In this document: in pieces, positions 40,131 through 49,078 of the stretch | How the letters are laid out: every line of letters begins with the position of its first letter | How positions within the stretch are numbered: the first letter of the stretch is position 1 | From: Clostridiaceae bacterium AM27-36LB | GTDB taxonomy: Bacteria > Bacillota > Clostridia > Lachnospirales > Lachnospiraceae | Direction of reading: 5' to 3' | NCBI GenBank assembly: GCA_003480725.1 | Contig: QUJQ01000011.1 | Location: 10,693-74,692, forward strand | Length of the DNA: 64,000 nucleotides | The notes under the pieces: generated by a model | What the model saw: only the letters and a program-made list of their open reading frames with translations | What the model was told of the DNA's origin: nothing | The model's database searches: none | Program-made: the position numbers and the translations under genes

Positions 40131-41156
40131 ATGAAATGTATAAACACAGTTGATGCCGTGGGACATGTTCTATGTCATGATATTACAAGAATTGTGAAGG
40201 ATGTGACAAAGGATACTGCATTTCGGAAGGGACATATTGTTACAGAGGAAGATATTCCGGTGCTGTTGTCGCTGGGAAAGGATCATCTCTATGTCTGGGA
40301 GAAGGATGAGAGTATGCTTCATGAAAATGAAGCAGCACAGATTCTCTGTGAGATATGTGAAAATGCAAACATGCATCCAACAGAAGTAAAAGAAGGAAAG
40401 ATCGAGCTGATTGCTGACTGCGATGGATTGTTTCGTGTAGATGTACCGCGTCTGGATGCGATCAACGAGATCGATGAGATCATGATCGCCACCAGACATT
40501 CACATACATCTGTGAAAAAAGGCGACCGGCTTCTGGGAACCCGTGTGATTCCGCTTGTTATTGCGAAAGATAAGATGGAGCAGGTCAGAACTGTGGCAGG
40601 AACAGAGCCGCTGGTGTCTCTGACTCCGTTCAGATCTATGAAAGCAGGTATTGTTACAACAGGCAATGAGGTCTATTATGGAAGGATTGAAGATACATTT
40701 ACACCAGTGATCGTGGAGAAACTGTCAGCATATGGGATCGAAGTCTGCGGACATATTCTGTGTGATGATAATATGGACAAGATCACCGAGACTATCTTAA
40801 AGCTGAAAGAGGACGGTGCGGATATGATCCTCTGTACCGGTGGGATGAGTGTAGATCCGGATGACAGGACACCGGGAGCAATCAAAAATACAGGAGCAAG
40901 GATCGTGTCTTATGGGGCACCGGTTCTGCCGGGTGCCATGTTTTTGCTGGCTTATTTTGAGGATGGAACACCAGTGATGGGATTGCCGGGCTGTGTGATG
41001 TATGCGAAAGCAACAGTGTTTGATCTGGTTCTGCCCAGCGTTGCTGCAGGAGTGGAAGTGACGAAAAAGCAGCTGTCACACATGGGAAATGGCGGATTTT
41101 GCCTTGGGTGTAAGCCCTGCCATTATCCGAACTGTGGGTTTGGAAACTGTTTATAA
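40131..41156 (+). CDS. MoeA-like molybdopterin-binding protein with cysteine-rich tail
   Basis: 341 residues. The central MoCF/MogA-like fold is clear: MKAGIVTTGNEVYYGRIEDT, ADMILCTGGMSVDPDDRTPGAI and PVMGLPGCVMYAKATVFDLVLP. The N-terminus is a shortened MoeA-like region (about 1-165). The C-terminus has six cysteines within 19 residues (CLGCKPC, then C and C after H/P/N/G spacers), resembling a metal-binding knuckle. It is likely a molybdate-insertion enzyme dedicated to the hydroxylase cofactor. It heads the modABC run. GAGGAGGCAGAAGCAAT precedes the ATG. Confidence 0.82.
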   Translation: MKCINTVDAVGHVLCHDITRIVKDVTKDTAFRKGHIVTEEDIPVLLSLGKDHLYVWEKDESMLHENEAAQILCEICENANMHPTEVKEGKIELIADCDGLFRVDVPRLDAINEIDEIMIATRHSHTSVKKGDRLLGTRVIPLVIAKDKMEQVRTVAGTEPLVSLTPFRSMKAGIVTTGNEVYYGRIEDTFTPVIVEKLSAYGIEVCGHILCDDNMDKITETILKLKEDGADMILCTGGMSVDPDDRTPGAIKNTGARIVSYGAPVLPGAMFLLAYFEDGTPVMGLPGCVMYAKATVFDLVLPSVAAGVEVTKKQLSHMGNGGFCLGCKPCHYPNCGFGNCL

Positions 41157-41174
41157 TGAAAGATAAGAACCAGA

Positions 41175-42014
41175 ATGATGAAATTGAGAAAAGTATTTGC
41201 GTGTGTAACTATGTGCTCCATGGTTTTGTCTTTGGCCGGATGCGGAACATCTCAAGCAACAGAGACGAAGGAAAATGCTGAGGCAGCAGAGGTGACTTTA
41301 AATGTATTTGCAGCAGCATCCATGACAGAGACGCTGACCGAGATTCAGGAAATGTATAAAGAAGTGGCGCCGAATGTGACACTGGTATTTAATTTTGATT
41401 CTTCGGGAACTTTGAAGACGCAGATTCAGGAAGGTGCAGACTGTGATGTATTTATATCCGCAGCTCAGAAACAGATGAATCAGCTGGATAAGGATGCAGA
41501 TCCGGAAGTGAACACAGAAGGTCTTGACTATGTGCTTGAAGGAACCCGTATAAATCTGCTGGAGAATAAGGTTGTACTGGCTGTTCCGGACGGAAATCCG
41601 AAAGGGATAGAGAGCTTTGCGGATCTTGGAACCGACAAGCTTTCTCTTCTGGCATTGGGCAATGAGGACGTACCGGTAGGACAGTATTCAGAAGAGATCC
41701 TCACCAATCTTGGAATGCTGGATCAGCTTGAACAGGAGAATAAGATCACATATGGATCCAATGTGAAGGAAGTTACGACACAGGTATCTGAAGCAGCAGC
41801 GGATGCCGGTATTATCTATGCCACGGATGCATATTCAGCAGGCCTTCTGGTGGTGGCTCAGGCAGACGATACCATGTGCAAGCAGGTGATCTATCCGGCA
41901 GCAGTTCTGAATATTTCTGAAAATCAGGATGCAGCAGAAGCCTTCCTTGATTATCTGAAAACAGATGACTGCATGAAGGTGTTTGAAGAGGTTGGATTTA
42001 CAGCTGTAAAATAA
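41175..42014 (+). CDS. modA: Molybdate-binding lipoprotein
   Basis: 279 residues. The lipobox LAGC has Cys23. ModA motifs are NVFAAASMTETLTEIQEMY, FNFDSSGTLKTQIQEGADCDVFISA and VPVGQYSEEIL, then a C-terminal AAEAFLDYLKTDDC. It captures molybdate (or tungstate) outside the membrane for ModBC. It lies 18 bases after the MoeA-like gene and 18 before modB. Confidence 0.95.
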   Translation: MMKLRKVFACVTMCSMVLSLAGCGTSQATETKENAEAAEVTLNVFAAASMTETLTEIQEMYKEVAPNVTLVFNFDSSGTLKTQIQEGADCDVFISAAQKQMNQLDKDADPEVNTEGLDYVLEGTRINLLENKVVLAVPDGNPKGIESFADLGTDKLSLLALGNEDVPVGQYSEEILTNLGMLDQLEQENKITYGSNVKEVTTQVSEAAADAGIIYATDAYSAGLLVVAQADDTMCKQVIYPAAVLNISENQDAAEAFLDYLKTDDCMKVFEEVGFTAVK

Positions 42015-42032
42015 AGAAAGCAGGAGGGGCTT

Positions 42033-42716
42033 ATGGATTGGTTCCCGTTATATAATTCTCTTCGGATCGCATTGGTTTCCAGCATATTTGTGTTTTTTAC
42101 GGGGATCTTTGCAGCTTATTATATTGCAAAGCTTCCGCCTGCAGTGAAGGGAATTCTGGATGTGGTGCTGACTCTTCCGCTGGTTCTGCCACCTACGGTT
42201 GTCGGATATTTTCTGCTGATGATCCTGGGGCCGCGTAGATTGCTGGGAGCCTGGTTTCTTCAGATCTTTGATACAAAGCTTGTGATGACCTGGTATGCAG
42301 GCATCTTTGCAGCATCGATCGTCGCATTTCCGTTGATGTACCGGACTGCCCGAGGAGCCTTTGAAAACTTTGATCAGACTCTGGCATATGCAGGTCAGAC
42401 TCTTGGATTGTCGAATACTTATATTTTCTGGCACATTCGCATGCCGGCCTGCAGACAGGGAATCCTGGCAGGTGCGGTCCTGGCATTTGCACGGGCACTG
42501 GGAGAGTATGGAGCAACCAGTATGGTAGCTGGTTACACACCGGGAAAGACGGCGACGATCTCAACAACCGTCTATCAACTGTGGAGAACTAATAATGATA
42601 CGTTGGCATTTCGATGGGTACTGGTAAATGTGGCGATCTCGGCAGTTGTTCTTTTGCTGGTCAATCTTTTGGAGAAAAAAGAATGTTCTTCTGGTAAATC
42701 GACAAGTGGGAAGTAG
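42033..42716 (+). CDS. modB: Molybdate ABC transporter permease
   Basis: 227 residues with five to six membrane helices and the EAA-type loop ALGEYGATSMVAGYTPGKT. The LPPTVVGYFLLMILGPRR motif is characteristic of ModB. AGGAGGGGCTT precedes the ATG. It forms the channel of the molybdate importer. Confidence 0.95.
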   Translation: MDWFPLYNSLRIALVSSIFVFFTGIFAAYYIAKLPPAVKGILDVVLTLPLVLPPTVVGYFLLMILGPRRLLGAWFLQIFDTKLVMTWYAGIFAASIVAFPLMYRTARGAFENFDQTLAYAGQTLGLSNTYIFWHIRMPACRQGILAGAVLAFARALGEYGATSMVAGYTPGKTATISTTVYQLWRTNNDTLAFRWVLVNVAISAVVLLLVNLLEKKECSSGKSTSGK

Positions 42717-42718
42717 AA

Positions 42719-43837
42719 ATGATGGCATTACGGGTAGATATTTGTAAAAAACTGAATCATTTTACGTTGAAGACACAATTTGAAGCATCAGAAGGTGTGA
42801 CAGGTATACTGGGAGCTTCGGGATGTGGTAAGAGTATGACACTCCGGTGCATTGCAGGGATCGAAAAGCCGGATGAAGGATATATTGAACTGAATGGGAA
42901 GGTATTTTATGATTCCAAGAATAAAATAAATCTTCGTCCACAGGAACGTCATGTGGGATTGCTGTTTCAGAATTATGCCCTGTTTCCGGATATGACGGTG
43001 GAGCAGAATCTGATGGCCGGACTGCTGTCCGGAGAAAAGGACAGAACAAAAGCCAGAACAAAAGTCCGGGAAATGCTTGCCAGATTTGAACTGACCGGGC
43101 TTGAGAAGCACCGGCCTTCACAGCTGTCGGGCGGTCAGCAGCAGAGAGTTGCTCTGGCGCGTATCTTCTTGTCTGAGCCGGACATACTGATGCTGGATGA
43201 ACCGTTTTCGGCACTGGATGAATATCTCAGATGGAATCTGGAACAGGAGCTTCTGGAGGTGCTGCGGCAATTCTCAGGTCCGGCATTGTTTGTGTCGCAC
43301 AGCAGGGACGAGATCTATCGCATCTGTGATAAAGCATGTGTGATGGATCAAGGCACTTCCAGTCCGGTCATCTCGGTCAGACAGTTATTTGAAGCGCCGG
43401 AGTCGAAAGCGGCAGCTGTGTTGTCTGGGTGTAAGAATTTTGCAAGAGCGCAGCTTGCAGAAGCGGATGTGAAAAAAATGGTCTATGTAAGAGACTGGGG
43501 AGAGTATCTGACCTGTACAGAGACGAAGGCAGGAGAAATCTGTTATGTAGGTGTGCGGAGTCACTATATATATCCGGTCAGCGAGACCGAGGCAAAGATA
43601 CATCCGGAAAATACATTCCGGTGTCGGATCGAGAAAGTGATCGATGATGTATTTTCAACGGTGATCATGGTGATGCCGGAACATGCAGAGCAGTCGGAAG
43701 AAAGCAACAGAAATCATTTTAACAGGATCCGTGTGGAGACGACAAAAGAATTCTGGAGGACGTTTTGTGAAAAAGAACATCCACAGGAGAGGCTGTGGCT
43801 GCATGTGGATCCTGCGGATGTGATGGTATTGAGATAA
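42719..43837 (+). CDS. modC: Molybdate ABC transporter ATPase
   Basis: 372 residues. Walker A GASGCGKSMT, signature LSGGQQQRVALARI and Walker B ILMLDEPFSALD. The C-terminal third (about 240-372) is a ModC-type regulatory region. It starts 2 bases after modB. It converges on moaA with only 10 bases between and no obvious terminator. Confidence 0.94.
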   Translation: MMALRVDICKKLNHFTLKTQFEASEGVTGILGASGCGKSMTLRCIAGIEKPDEGYIELNGKVFYDSKNKINLRPQERHVGLLFQNYALFPDMTVEQNLMAGLLSGEKDRTKARTKVREMLARFELTGLEKHRPSQLSGGQQQRVALARIFLSEPDILMLDEPFSALDEYLRWNLEQELLEVLRQFSGPALFVSHSRDEIYRICDKACVMDQGTSSPVISVRQLFEAPESKAAAVLSGCKNFARAQLAEADVKKMVYVRDWGEYLTCTETKAGEICYVGVRSHYIYPVSETEAKIHPENTFRCRIEKVIDDVFSTVIMVMPEHAEQSEESNRNHFNRIRVETTKEFWRTFCEKEHPQERLWLHVDPADVMVLR

Positions 43838-43847
43838 TTGTATTGTA

Positions 43848-44813
43848 TCAGCCGCCAATGCGTGACATTTCGGCGTCTTCAGTGATGGAGGAAAGAGTCT
43901 CAAAGCAATGGGCGGCAGGTTTTTGAAAAATAGCCTGAGCCAGCAATTTCTGAGCTTCTTTCGTGTCACCGCTTCTGAGTGCGTCTTTGACAGAGATACG
44001 TTCCTGATAACACAGGCAGGGCTTGAGATCGCCTGTAGCAGTCAGCCGGATCCGGTTGCAGCTATTACAGAATTTTCCATGAATAGCACTGATGAAACCA
44101 ATGCTTCCCTGAAACCCTTCTACAGTATAGTAACGTGCGGGGCCATTTCCGTGTGTATCCGGGTCTGGAAGCAGTGTGCCATAATGATCAGATAATTTCT
44201 GGAATACTTCTGTATTAGAGACACAGGTCAGCTGCTTTCCGTGACCAATGGGCATCAGCTCGATAAAACGGACATCAAAAGCATGGTGTCTGGCCAGCTC
44301 TGCCAGAGCAAGGCATTCAGTATCATTGACACCTCGTTGGAGAACGACATTGATCTTGGTTGGAATCTGTTGCTGTTCCATGGCACGAAGCCCGTCCAGT
44401 ACCTGTGGAAGCTTGTGATATCCGGTGATCTGAGCATAGATATCCGGGTCAAGAGCATCCAGGCTGACATTGACAGCGTGAAGTCCCTGGCGGCGGAGGC
44501 TTTCTGCATAGTCGGCAAGAAGGATACCATTGGTCGTCAGCGATACCTGATCAATGCCTGGAATCTGACTGATCATACCGATCAGACGGTCACAGCCGTT
44601 TCGTACAAGAGGCTCGCCTCCGGTTATTTTGATCTTGTGGATACCAAGAAGAGAAGCAAGCCGGCAGATTTCTGCAATCTCTTCCAGAGACAATAATTCT
44701 TCCTTTGGAAGCCATTCGATCCTTTCCGGCATGCAATAGCGACAGCGAAGATTGCATCGGTCAGTGATCGAGATCCTCATATAGTCGATGGTTCTTCCGA
44801 ACTGATCTTTCAT
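43848..44813 (-). CDS. moaA: GTP 3',8-cyclase (molybdenum cofactor step 1)
   Basis: 321 residues. A radical SAM cluster motif, [13 protein letters not shown], is followed by [10 protein letters not shown]. The second 4Fe-4S site is at [19 protein letters not shown], and the C-terminal end RIGG carries the double glycine that inserts into the active site. ATG 44813 overlaps the stop of moaC (ATGA). A frame 19 codons longer inside moaC is rejected. Confidence 0.96.
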   Translation of the reverse strand: MKDQFGRTIDYMRISITDRCNLRCRYCMPERIEWLPKEELLSLEEIAEICRLASLLGIHKIKITGGEPLVRNGCDRLIGMISQIPGIDQVSLTTNGILLADYAESLRRQGLHAVNVSLDALDPDIYAQITGYHKLPQVLDGLRAMEQQQIPTKINVVLQRGVNDTECLALAELARHHAFDVRFIELMPIGHGKQLTCVSNTEVFQKLSDHYGTLLPDPDTHGNGPARYYTVEGFQGSIGFISAIHGKFCNSCNRIRLTATGDLKPCLCYQERISVKDALRSGDTKEAQKLLAQAIFQKPAAHCFETLSSITEDAEMSRIGG

Positions 44814-45301
44814 ACTTCTTGTTTTGCCTTTCTTATATAAATACCGCTTTTTCCACCGCTTTTCTGACAAAGGTGGATACCATTCATTTCCATTCCCTTA
44901 TCGACTGCTTTACACATATCATAGATGGTCAGAAGAGCAATCTGTACTCCGGTCAGAGCTTCCATCTCCACACCAGTCTTCCCGGTCGTTCGCACTGTAC
45001 AGATGGTACGGACAGAACAAGTCTCATCTTCCAGCTCAAAATCGATCTCTGCTTTTGTCAGATTTAGAAGATGGCAGAGAGGGATCAGCTCCGAAGTCTT
45101 TTTTGCTCCCATGATGCCGGCAATTCTGGCAACACCCAGCACATCACCTTTTCCTATGCTTCCTGCTTTTAACTGATCAAAACATTCCTGATTCATGGAG
45201 ATGCGTCCTTCGGCGATGGCTTCTCTTGCGGTTTCTGCTTTTTTACTTATGTCTACCATAATGGCATCTCCATGCTGATTAAAATGTGTAAATTCACCCA
45301 T
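44810..45301 (-). CDS. moaC: Cyclic pyranopterin monophosphate synthase
   Basis: 163 residues. MoaC motifs are present: the N-terminus [19 protein letters not shown], the active-site region [17 protein letters not shown] and [28 protein letters not shown], then KSGGKSG. It turns the MoaA product into cPMP. It is first in a two-gene moaC-moaA unit with a strong promoter. Confidence 0.96.
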   Translation of the reverse strand: MGEFTHFNQHGDAIMVDISKKAETAREAIAEGRISMNQECFDQLKAGSIGKGDVLGVARIAGIMGAKKTSELIPLCHLLNLTKAEIDFELEDETCSVRTICTVRTTGKTGVEMEALTGVQIALLTIYDMCKAVDKGMEMNGIHLCQKSGGKSGIYIRKAKQEV

Positions 45302-45330
45302 GCTTGATTCTCCTGCAAGTATTTTGTTTT

Positions 45331-45359
45331 ATTATACCCAGCGTCAGAAAACCTGTCAA
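45331..45359 (-). promoter_or_regulatory. Sigma-A promoter of moaC-moaA
   Basis: On the minus strand TTGACA (45359-45354) and TATAAT (45336-45331) are exactly 17 bases apart. The -35 and -10 are both perfect consensus. It lies 30 bases before the moaC start. Confidence 0.9.
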
Positions 45360-45438
45360 ATTTGGAAATCAGTTGCTTAAAAGTGCCAGATGGAGTACCA
45401 TAAGAATCAATATGGAGATCTGACAGGAGGCATAGGTC

Positions 45439-46362
45439 ATGGGAAAAATTATGGCTGTGAATATCAGCGAAGAGAGAGGAACGCAGAAGAAAAATGTGCA
45501 TTCTGCCAGATTGATCGAAGACTGGGGAATTGAACATGATGCGCATGCCGGAAAATGGCATCGACAGGTCAGCCTGCTCTCTTATGAGAAAATAGAAGAA
45601 TTCAGAAAAAAAGGAGCACCGGTGGATGAAGGTGCTTTTGGTGAAAATCTGATCATTCAGGGAATTGATCTGAGACATCTTCCGGTGGGAACAAGGCTTG
45701 CATGCTCAGAGGTGCTGCTGGAAGTGACGCAGATTGGCAAGCAATGCCACAATGGATGTGAGATCTTCCGGCTTATGGGTGATTGTATCATGCCAAGAGA
45801 AGGGATTTTTGCAAAGGTTCTAAGGGGTGGTATGATCTCAGAGGGAGATGAGATCATGGTTGAAAAGCGTCCCTTGAGAGCGGCGATCCTGACAGCCAGT
45901 GACTCTGGCTATGCAGGAGAACGGGAGGATGTAAGCGGACCGACGATCCGGAAGATCCTGGAGGAGAATGGTTATCAGGTGGTTCATACGATCCTTTTGC
46001 CGGATGACAGAGAAATGCTGGCACAGGAAATGAGTCGTATTGCAGATGAAGGGGTGGCAGAACTCCTTGTGACTACAGGAGGAACAGGATTTTCACCCAG
46101 GGATTGTATGCCGGAGGCAACCATGGATATTACAGAACGGGCGGTGCCGGGGATTCCGGAAGCTATCCGGGCATACAGTATGACGATCACACCCAGAGCC
46201 ATGCTGAGCCGTGCAGCCGCTGGTATCCGGAAACATACGTTGATCATTAATCTTCCGGGAAGTCCAAAAGCAGTAAAAGAATCTTTGGAGTACATTTTAC
46301 CGTCTCTGGAGCATGGGCTTGAGATCCTGACGGGAACTGCATCCAATTGTGCAGTTGGATAA
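45439..46362 (+). CDS. MOSC domain-MogA fusion protein
   Basis: 307 residues. Residues 1-141 form a MOSC domain (GIEHDAHAGKWHRQVSLLS, FGENLIIQGIDL, and the cysteines of IGKQCHNGCEIF). Residues about 146-305 form a MogA/MoaB molybdopterin adenylyltransferase (AILTASDSGYAGEREDVSGP, LLVTTGGTGFSPRDCMPEATM, IINLPGSPKAVKESLEYI). The MOSC part may carry sulfur, or selenium by analogy, to the cofactor that the MogA part adenylates. GACAGGAGGCATAGG sets the start. Confidence 0.93.
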   Translation: MGKIMAVNISEERGTQKKNVHSARLIEDWGIEHDAHAGKWHRQVSLLSYEKIEEFRKKGAPVDEGAFGENLIIQGIDLRHLPVGTRLACSEVLLEVTQIGKQCHNGCEIFRLMGDCIMPREGIFAKVLRGGMISEGDEIMVEKRPLRAAILTASDSGYAGEREDVSGPTIRKILEENGYQVVHTILLPDDREMLAQEMSRIADEGVAELLVTTGGTGFSPRDCMPEATMDITERAVPGIPEAIRAYSMTITPRAMLSRAAAGIRKHTLIINLPGSPKAVKESLEYILPSLEHGLEILTGTASNCAVG

Positions 46363-46557
46363 GAGAATACGGATCAATCATCAAAAGAAGCTATTGTATT
46401 TGTACAACTGCTCTAAATCTAAAATTTATGGGAAATTTAGGTTAGTAATTCTACTAAATGAGAACCTTAAAAGAAACCGGCCTTTTTGTTATACTACAAT
46501 CGTATATGTTTATACTGATTAAAAGTCTCACAGAACAGACTTGGGGGTGACATCATT

Positions 46558-47532
46558 GTGGATGAGCAGATAATCAGAACTTTACAAGAACAGGCCATAG
46601 AAGAGCGTCAGTATATTCAGGAAAAGTATGGACAGGATGAAGATGTTGTTCAGGTGGTCAACAGACGGGATTATTTAACCGGTCGTCAGAGTGCAGCGGT
46701 CAGGCTGTATGACAATGAAAGAAATGTTCCACTGCACCGACATGGTTACATTGAACTGATGTATGCGTATAAGGGTACATTTACACATAGATTTGGTGAG
46801 GAGAAAGTGCTCCTGGAAGAGGGAGACCTTCTTGTGATGAACCAGTATGTGGAGCACTGTGTGGTGGAGTCCGGTGAAGAGAATATTGGAATCAATATCA
46901 TTGCGGTACCGGAATTTTTTGAAAAGCCATTTCAGATGCTGAAAAAACAGAATAAGATCATGGATTTTCTGGTGGAGATGCTCAGGCGGAATACCAGAAA
47001 GCCGCAGTATCTGATCTTTCATATCAAAGGTCGGCATGCCCTGGAAAACCTCATGGAAAATCTGATAGAATCCATTATGGAAGGCAACGGAGCCAGCGAG
47101 GAGATCAGCCAGTATACTATGGGGCTGCTCTTTTTATATCTGGCGGAACAGATGGACCGGGAGGAGCATGATCCTGTGGAGAATTATAAGGATGAGATCA
47201 TTCAGGAAACTCTGAAATACATAGAGATCCAGTACCGGACTGCAAGACTCGGCAAGATTGCTGAGGACTACCATCTGGCATTGCCATCACTGAGTAAGCT
47301 GATCAAGGAAGGTACGGGAAGTACATTCCAGGAACTTCTGATGAAGCGCAGATTTGAAAAAGCAGCAGTGCTTTTGCTGGAGACCAGTCTCCAGGTGGAA
47401 GAAATTGCCTTGAATGTGGGCTATGAGAATCAGAGTTATTTTCATCGTCAGTTTAAGATGCGTTACGGGGTAACACCCAGACGGTACCGGCTGATCCATA
47501 GAAGAAAGATGCGTCAGCAGGGGAAGATTTAA
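46558..47532 (+). CDS. AraC-family transcriptional regulator
   Basis: 324 residues. An N-terminal cupin-like sensor (about 55-135, VPLHRHGYIELMYAYKGTFTH then EGDLLVMNQ) is followed by a C-terminal double helix-turn-helix (about 220-320, LPSLSKLIKEGTGSTFQELL and EEIALNVGYENQSYFHRQF, then KMRYGVTPRRYR). The start is a GTG at 46558 with GGGGGTGAC upstream. The 195-base gap before it has an imperfect inverted repeat (46413-46445) that could be an operator. The targets are unknown. Confidence 0.88.
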   Translation: MDEQIIRTLQEQAIEERQYIQEKYGQDEDVVQVVNRRDYLTGRQSAAVRLYDNERNVPLHRHGYIELMYAYKGTFTHRFGEEKVLLEEGDLLVMNQYVEHCVVESGEENIGINIIAVPEFFEKPFQMLKKQNKIMDFLVEMLRRNTRKPQYLIFHIKGRHALENLMENLIESIMEGNGASEEISQYTMGLLFLYLAEQMDREEHDPVENYKDEIIQETLKYIEIQYRTARLGKIAEDYHLALPSLSKLIKEGTGSTFQELLMKRRFEKAAVLLLETSLQVEEIALNVGYENQSYFHRQFKMRYGVTPRRYRLIHRRKMRQQGKI

Positions 47533-47547
47533 CAGAATATGATTGAT

Positions 47548-47587
47548 AAGACCAGACGAGAACCGATGAGGATTGTCTGGTCTTTTT
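47548..47587 (+). terminator. Terminator after the AraC gene
   Basis: AAGACCAGAC and GTCTGGTCTT form a perfect 10-pair stem with a 17-base loop, followed by TTT. Confidence 0.8.
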
Positions 47588-47593
47588 GGTAGG

Positions 47594-47622
47594 TTGACAA
47601 AGCCTGATAATATAGATAAAAT
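47594..47622 (+). promoter_or_regulatory. Promoter of mgtE
   Basis: TTGACA (47594-47599) and TAAAAT (47617-47622) with 17 bases between; transcription would start near 47629. Confidence 0.75.
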
Positions 47623-47630
47623 GAAGAATA

Positions 47631-47666
47631 AAAGAGCCGGAATTCGTGTTCGGCTCTTTCTTTTCC
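47631..47666 (+). terminator. Hairpin at the very start of the mgtE transcript
   Basis: AAAGAGCCG and CGGCTCTTT form a perfect 9-pair stem with an 11-base loop, followed by CTTTTCC. It lies within a few bases of the predicted transcription start, so it is either a transcript-stabilising 5' hairpin or an attenuator. It is too short to be an M-box. Confidence 0.5.
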
Positions 47667-47685
47667 GAATGAGAGGATGGGATCT

Positions 47686-49032
47686 ATGGAACAATATGAT
47701 GCAGAAGAATTGATGCAATATATACAAGAGCGGAAATTCCGACTGCTGCGGGCCCGTCTTTCTGAGATGAATGAAGCGGATATTGCAGAATTTCTGGGAG
47801 AACTGGAGGATAATCCGAAGGTCATGGTATTCCGTATGCTGCCCAAGGAGCTGGCGGCAGATGTGTTTGCATTTCTGGAACCGGATGTGCAGGAACACAT
47901 TATTAACAGCATCACAGATGCGGAGCTTGCCAAGATCATTGAAGACCTGTTCGTGGATGATGCCGTGGACATGCTGGAGGAGCTTCCGGCTACTGTTGTA
48001 AAGCGAGTTATGCGTACTGCAGGCCCGGAGACCAGATCACTGATCAACCAGTTCTTGAAATACCCGGAAAACAGTGCTGGAAGTATTATGACGGCAGAGT
48101 ATATCGGTCTGAAAAAATACATGAATGTGGAGCAGGCCTTTGCCTATATTCGTGCTCATGGTGTGGATAAGGAGACTATTTATACCTGTTTTGTCACGGA
48201 TGCCCAGCGAAGGCTGGAAGGCGTGGTGACGATCAAGGATCTTCTGATGAATCCTTATGATATGAAGATTCAGGACATTATGGATGAAAATGTGATCAAG
48301 GCGGTGACTACAGAAGATCAGGAAGAAGTTGTGGATCTGTTCAACAAGTATGACCTGATGTGTCTGCCGGTAGTGGATCACGAGGATCGTCTGGTAGGAA
48401 TCGTTACAGTCGATGACGTGGTGGATGTCATGGAAGAGGAGGCTACCGAGGATATTGAGAAGATGGCAGCTATGCTCCCCAGTGACAAGCCTTATCTGAA
48501 GACAGGTATCCTTGAACTGGCGAGGAATCGGATTGTCTGGCTGACGGTACTGATGCTCAGTTCCATGATCACAGGAAGTATTCTGACCCATTATGAGACT
48601 GCATTTGCAGCATTACCGTTGCTTGTAAGCTTTGTACCTATGCTGACAGGTACGGGAGGAAATGCAGGAAGTCAATCCAGTACTACGGTGATCCGTGCCA
48701 TGACGATCGGAGACGTGGAGCCGAAAGATATTCTGAAAATTGTCTGGAAAGAGATCCGCGTGGCAGTGGTGGTTGGCATTATCCTGGCATCACTGAATTT
48801 TATAAGGCTGATGGTTCAATATCCGGGAGAGACGATGGTGTGTATCACGGTTGTGGTGAGTCTGGTCGTGACCATTATTCTGGCGAAGACCATTGGATGT
48901 ACATTGCCGATCCTGGCGCAGATCCTTCATCTGGATCCGGCGATCATGGCAGCTCCGTTGATCTCAACCATCGTAGATGCATGCAGTTTGATCGTATATT
49001 TTCAGATTGCCTGCAGATTGCTGGTTATCTGA
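47686..49032 (+). CDS. mgtE: Magnesium transporter MgtE
   Basis: 448 residues. An N-terminal superhelical MgtE_N domain (about 1-125) is followed by two CBS domains (about 130-250, ending DDVVDVMEEEATEDIEKMA), a connecting helix and five membrane helices. The pore motif is SFVPMLTGTGGNAGSQSST. Mg2+ bound between the CBS and N domains is known to close the channel. The ATG at 47686 is chosen because GAGAGGATGG precedes it at the right distance; an ATG three codons earlier overlaps that site. Confidence 0.95.
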   Translation: MEQYDAEELMQYIQERKFRLLRARLSEMNEADIAEFLGELEDNPKVMVFRMLPKELAADVFAFLEPDVQEHIINSITDAELAKIIEDLFVDDAVDMLEELPATVVKRVMRTAGPETRSLINQFLKYPENSAGSIMTAEYIGLKKYMNVEQAFAYIRAHGVDKETIYTCFVTDAQRRLEGVVTIKDLLMNPYDMKIQDIMDENVIKAVTTEDQEEVVDLFNKYDLMCLPVVDHEDRLVGIVTVDDVVDVMEEEATEDIEKMAAMLPSDKPYLKTGILELARNRIVWLTVLMLSSMITGSILTHYETAFAALPLLVSFVPMLTGTGGNAGSQSSTTVIRAMTIGDVEPKDILKIVWKEIRVAVVVGIILASLNFIRLMVQYPGETMVCITVVVSLVVTIILAKTIGCTLPILAQILHLDPAIMAAPLISTIVDACSLIVYFQIACRLLVI

Positions 49033-49078
49033 TGAATTTTCAAATATACAGTTGTGAAATAGAAGGAGATATGAAATT

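Noticed and set aside
45302..45438. Molybdenum cofactor riboswitch between moaC and the MOSC-MogA gene
   Set aside because: The 137-base gap is filled by the moaC promoter and the ribosome site of the fusion gene and shows no extended paired structure.
47588..47685. M-box magnesium riboswitch before mgtE
   Set aside because: The leader is far too short and lacks the conserved M-box core; only a simple hairpin is present.
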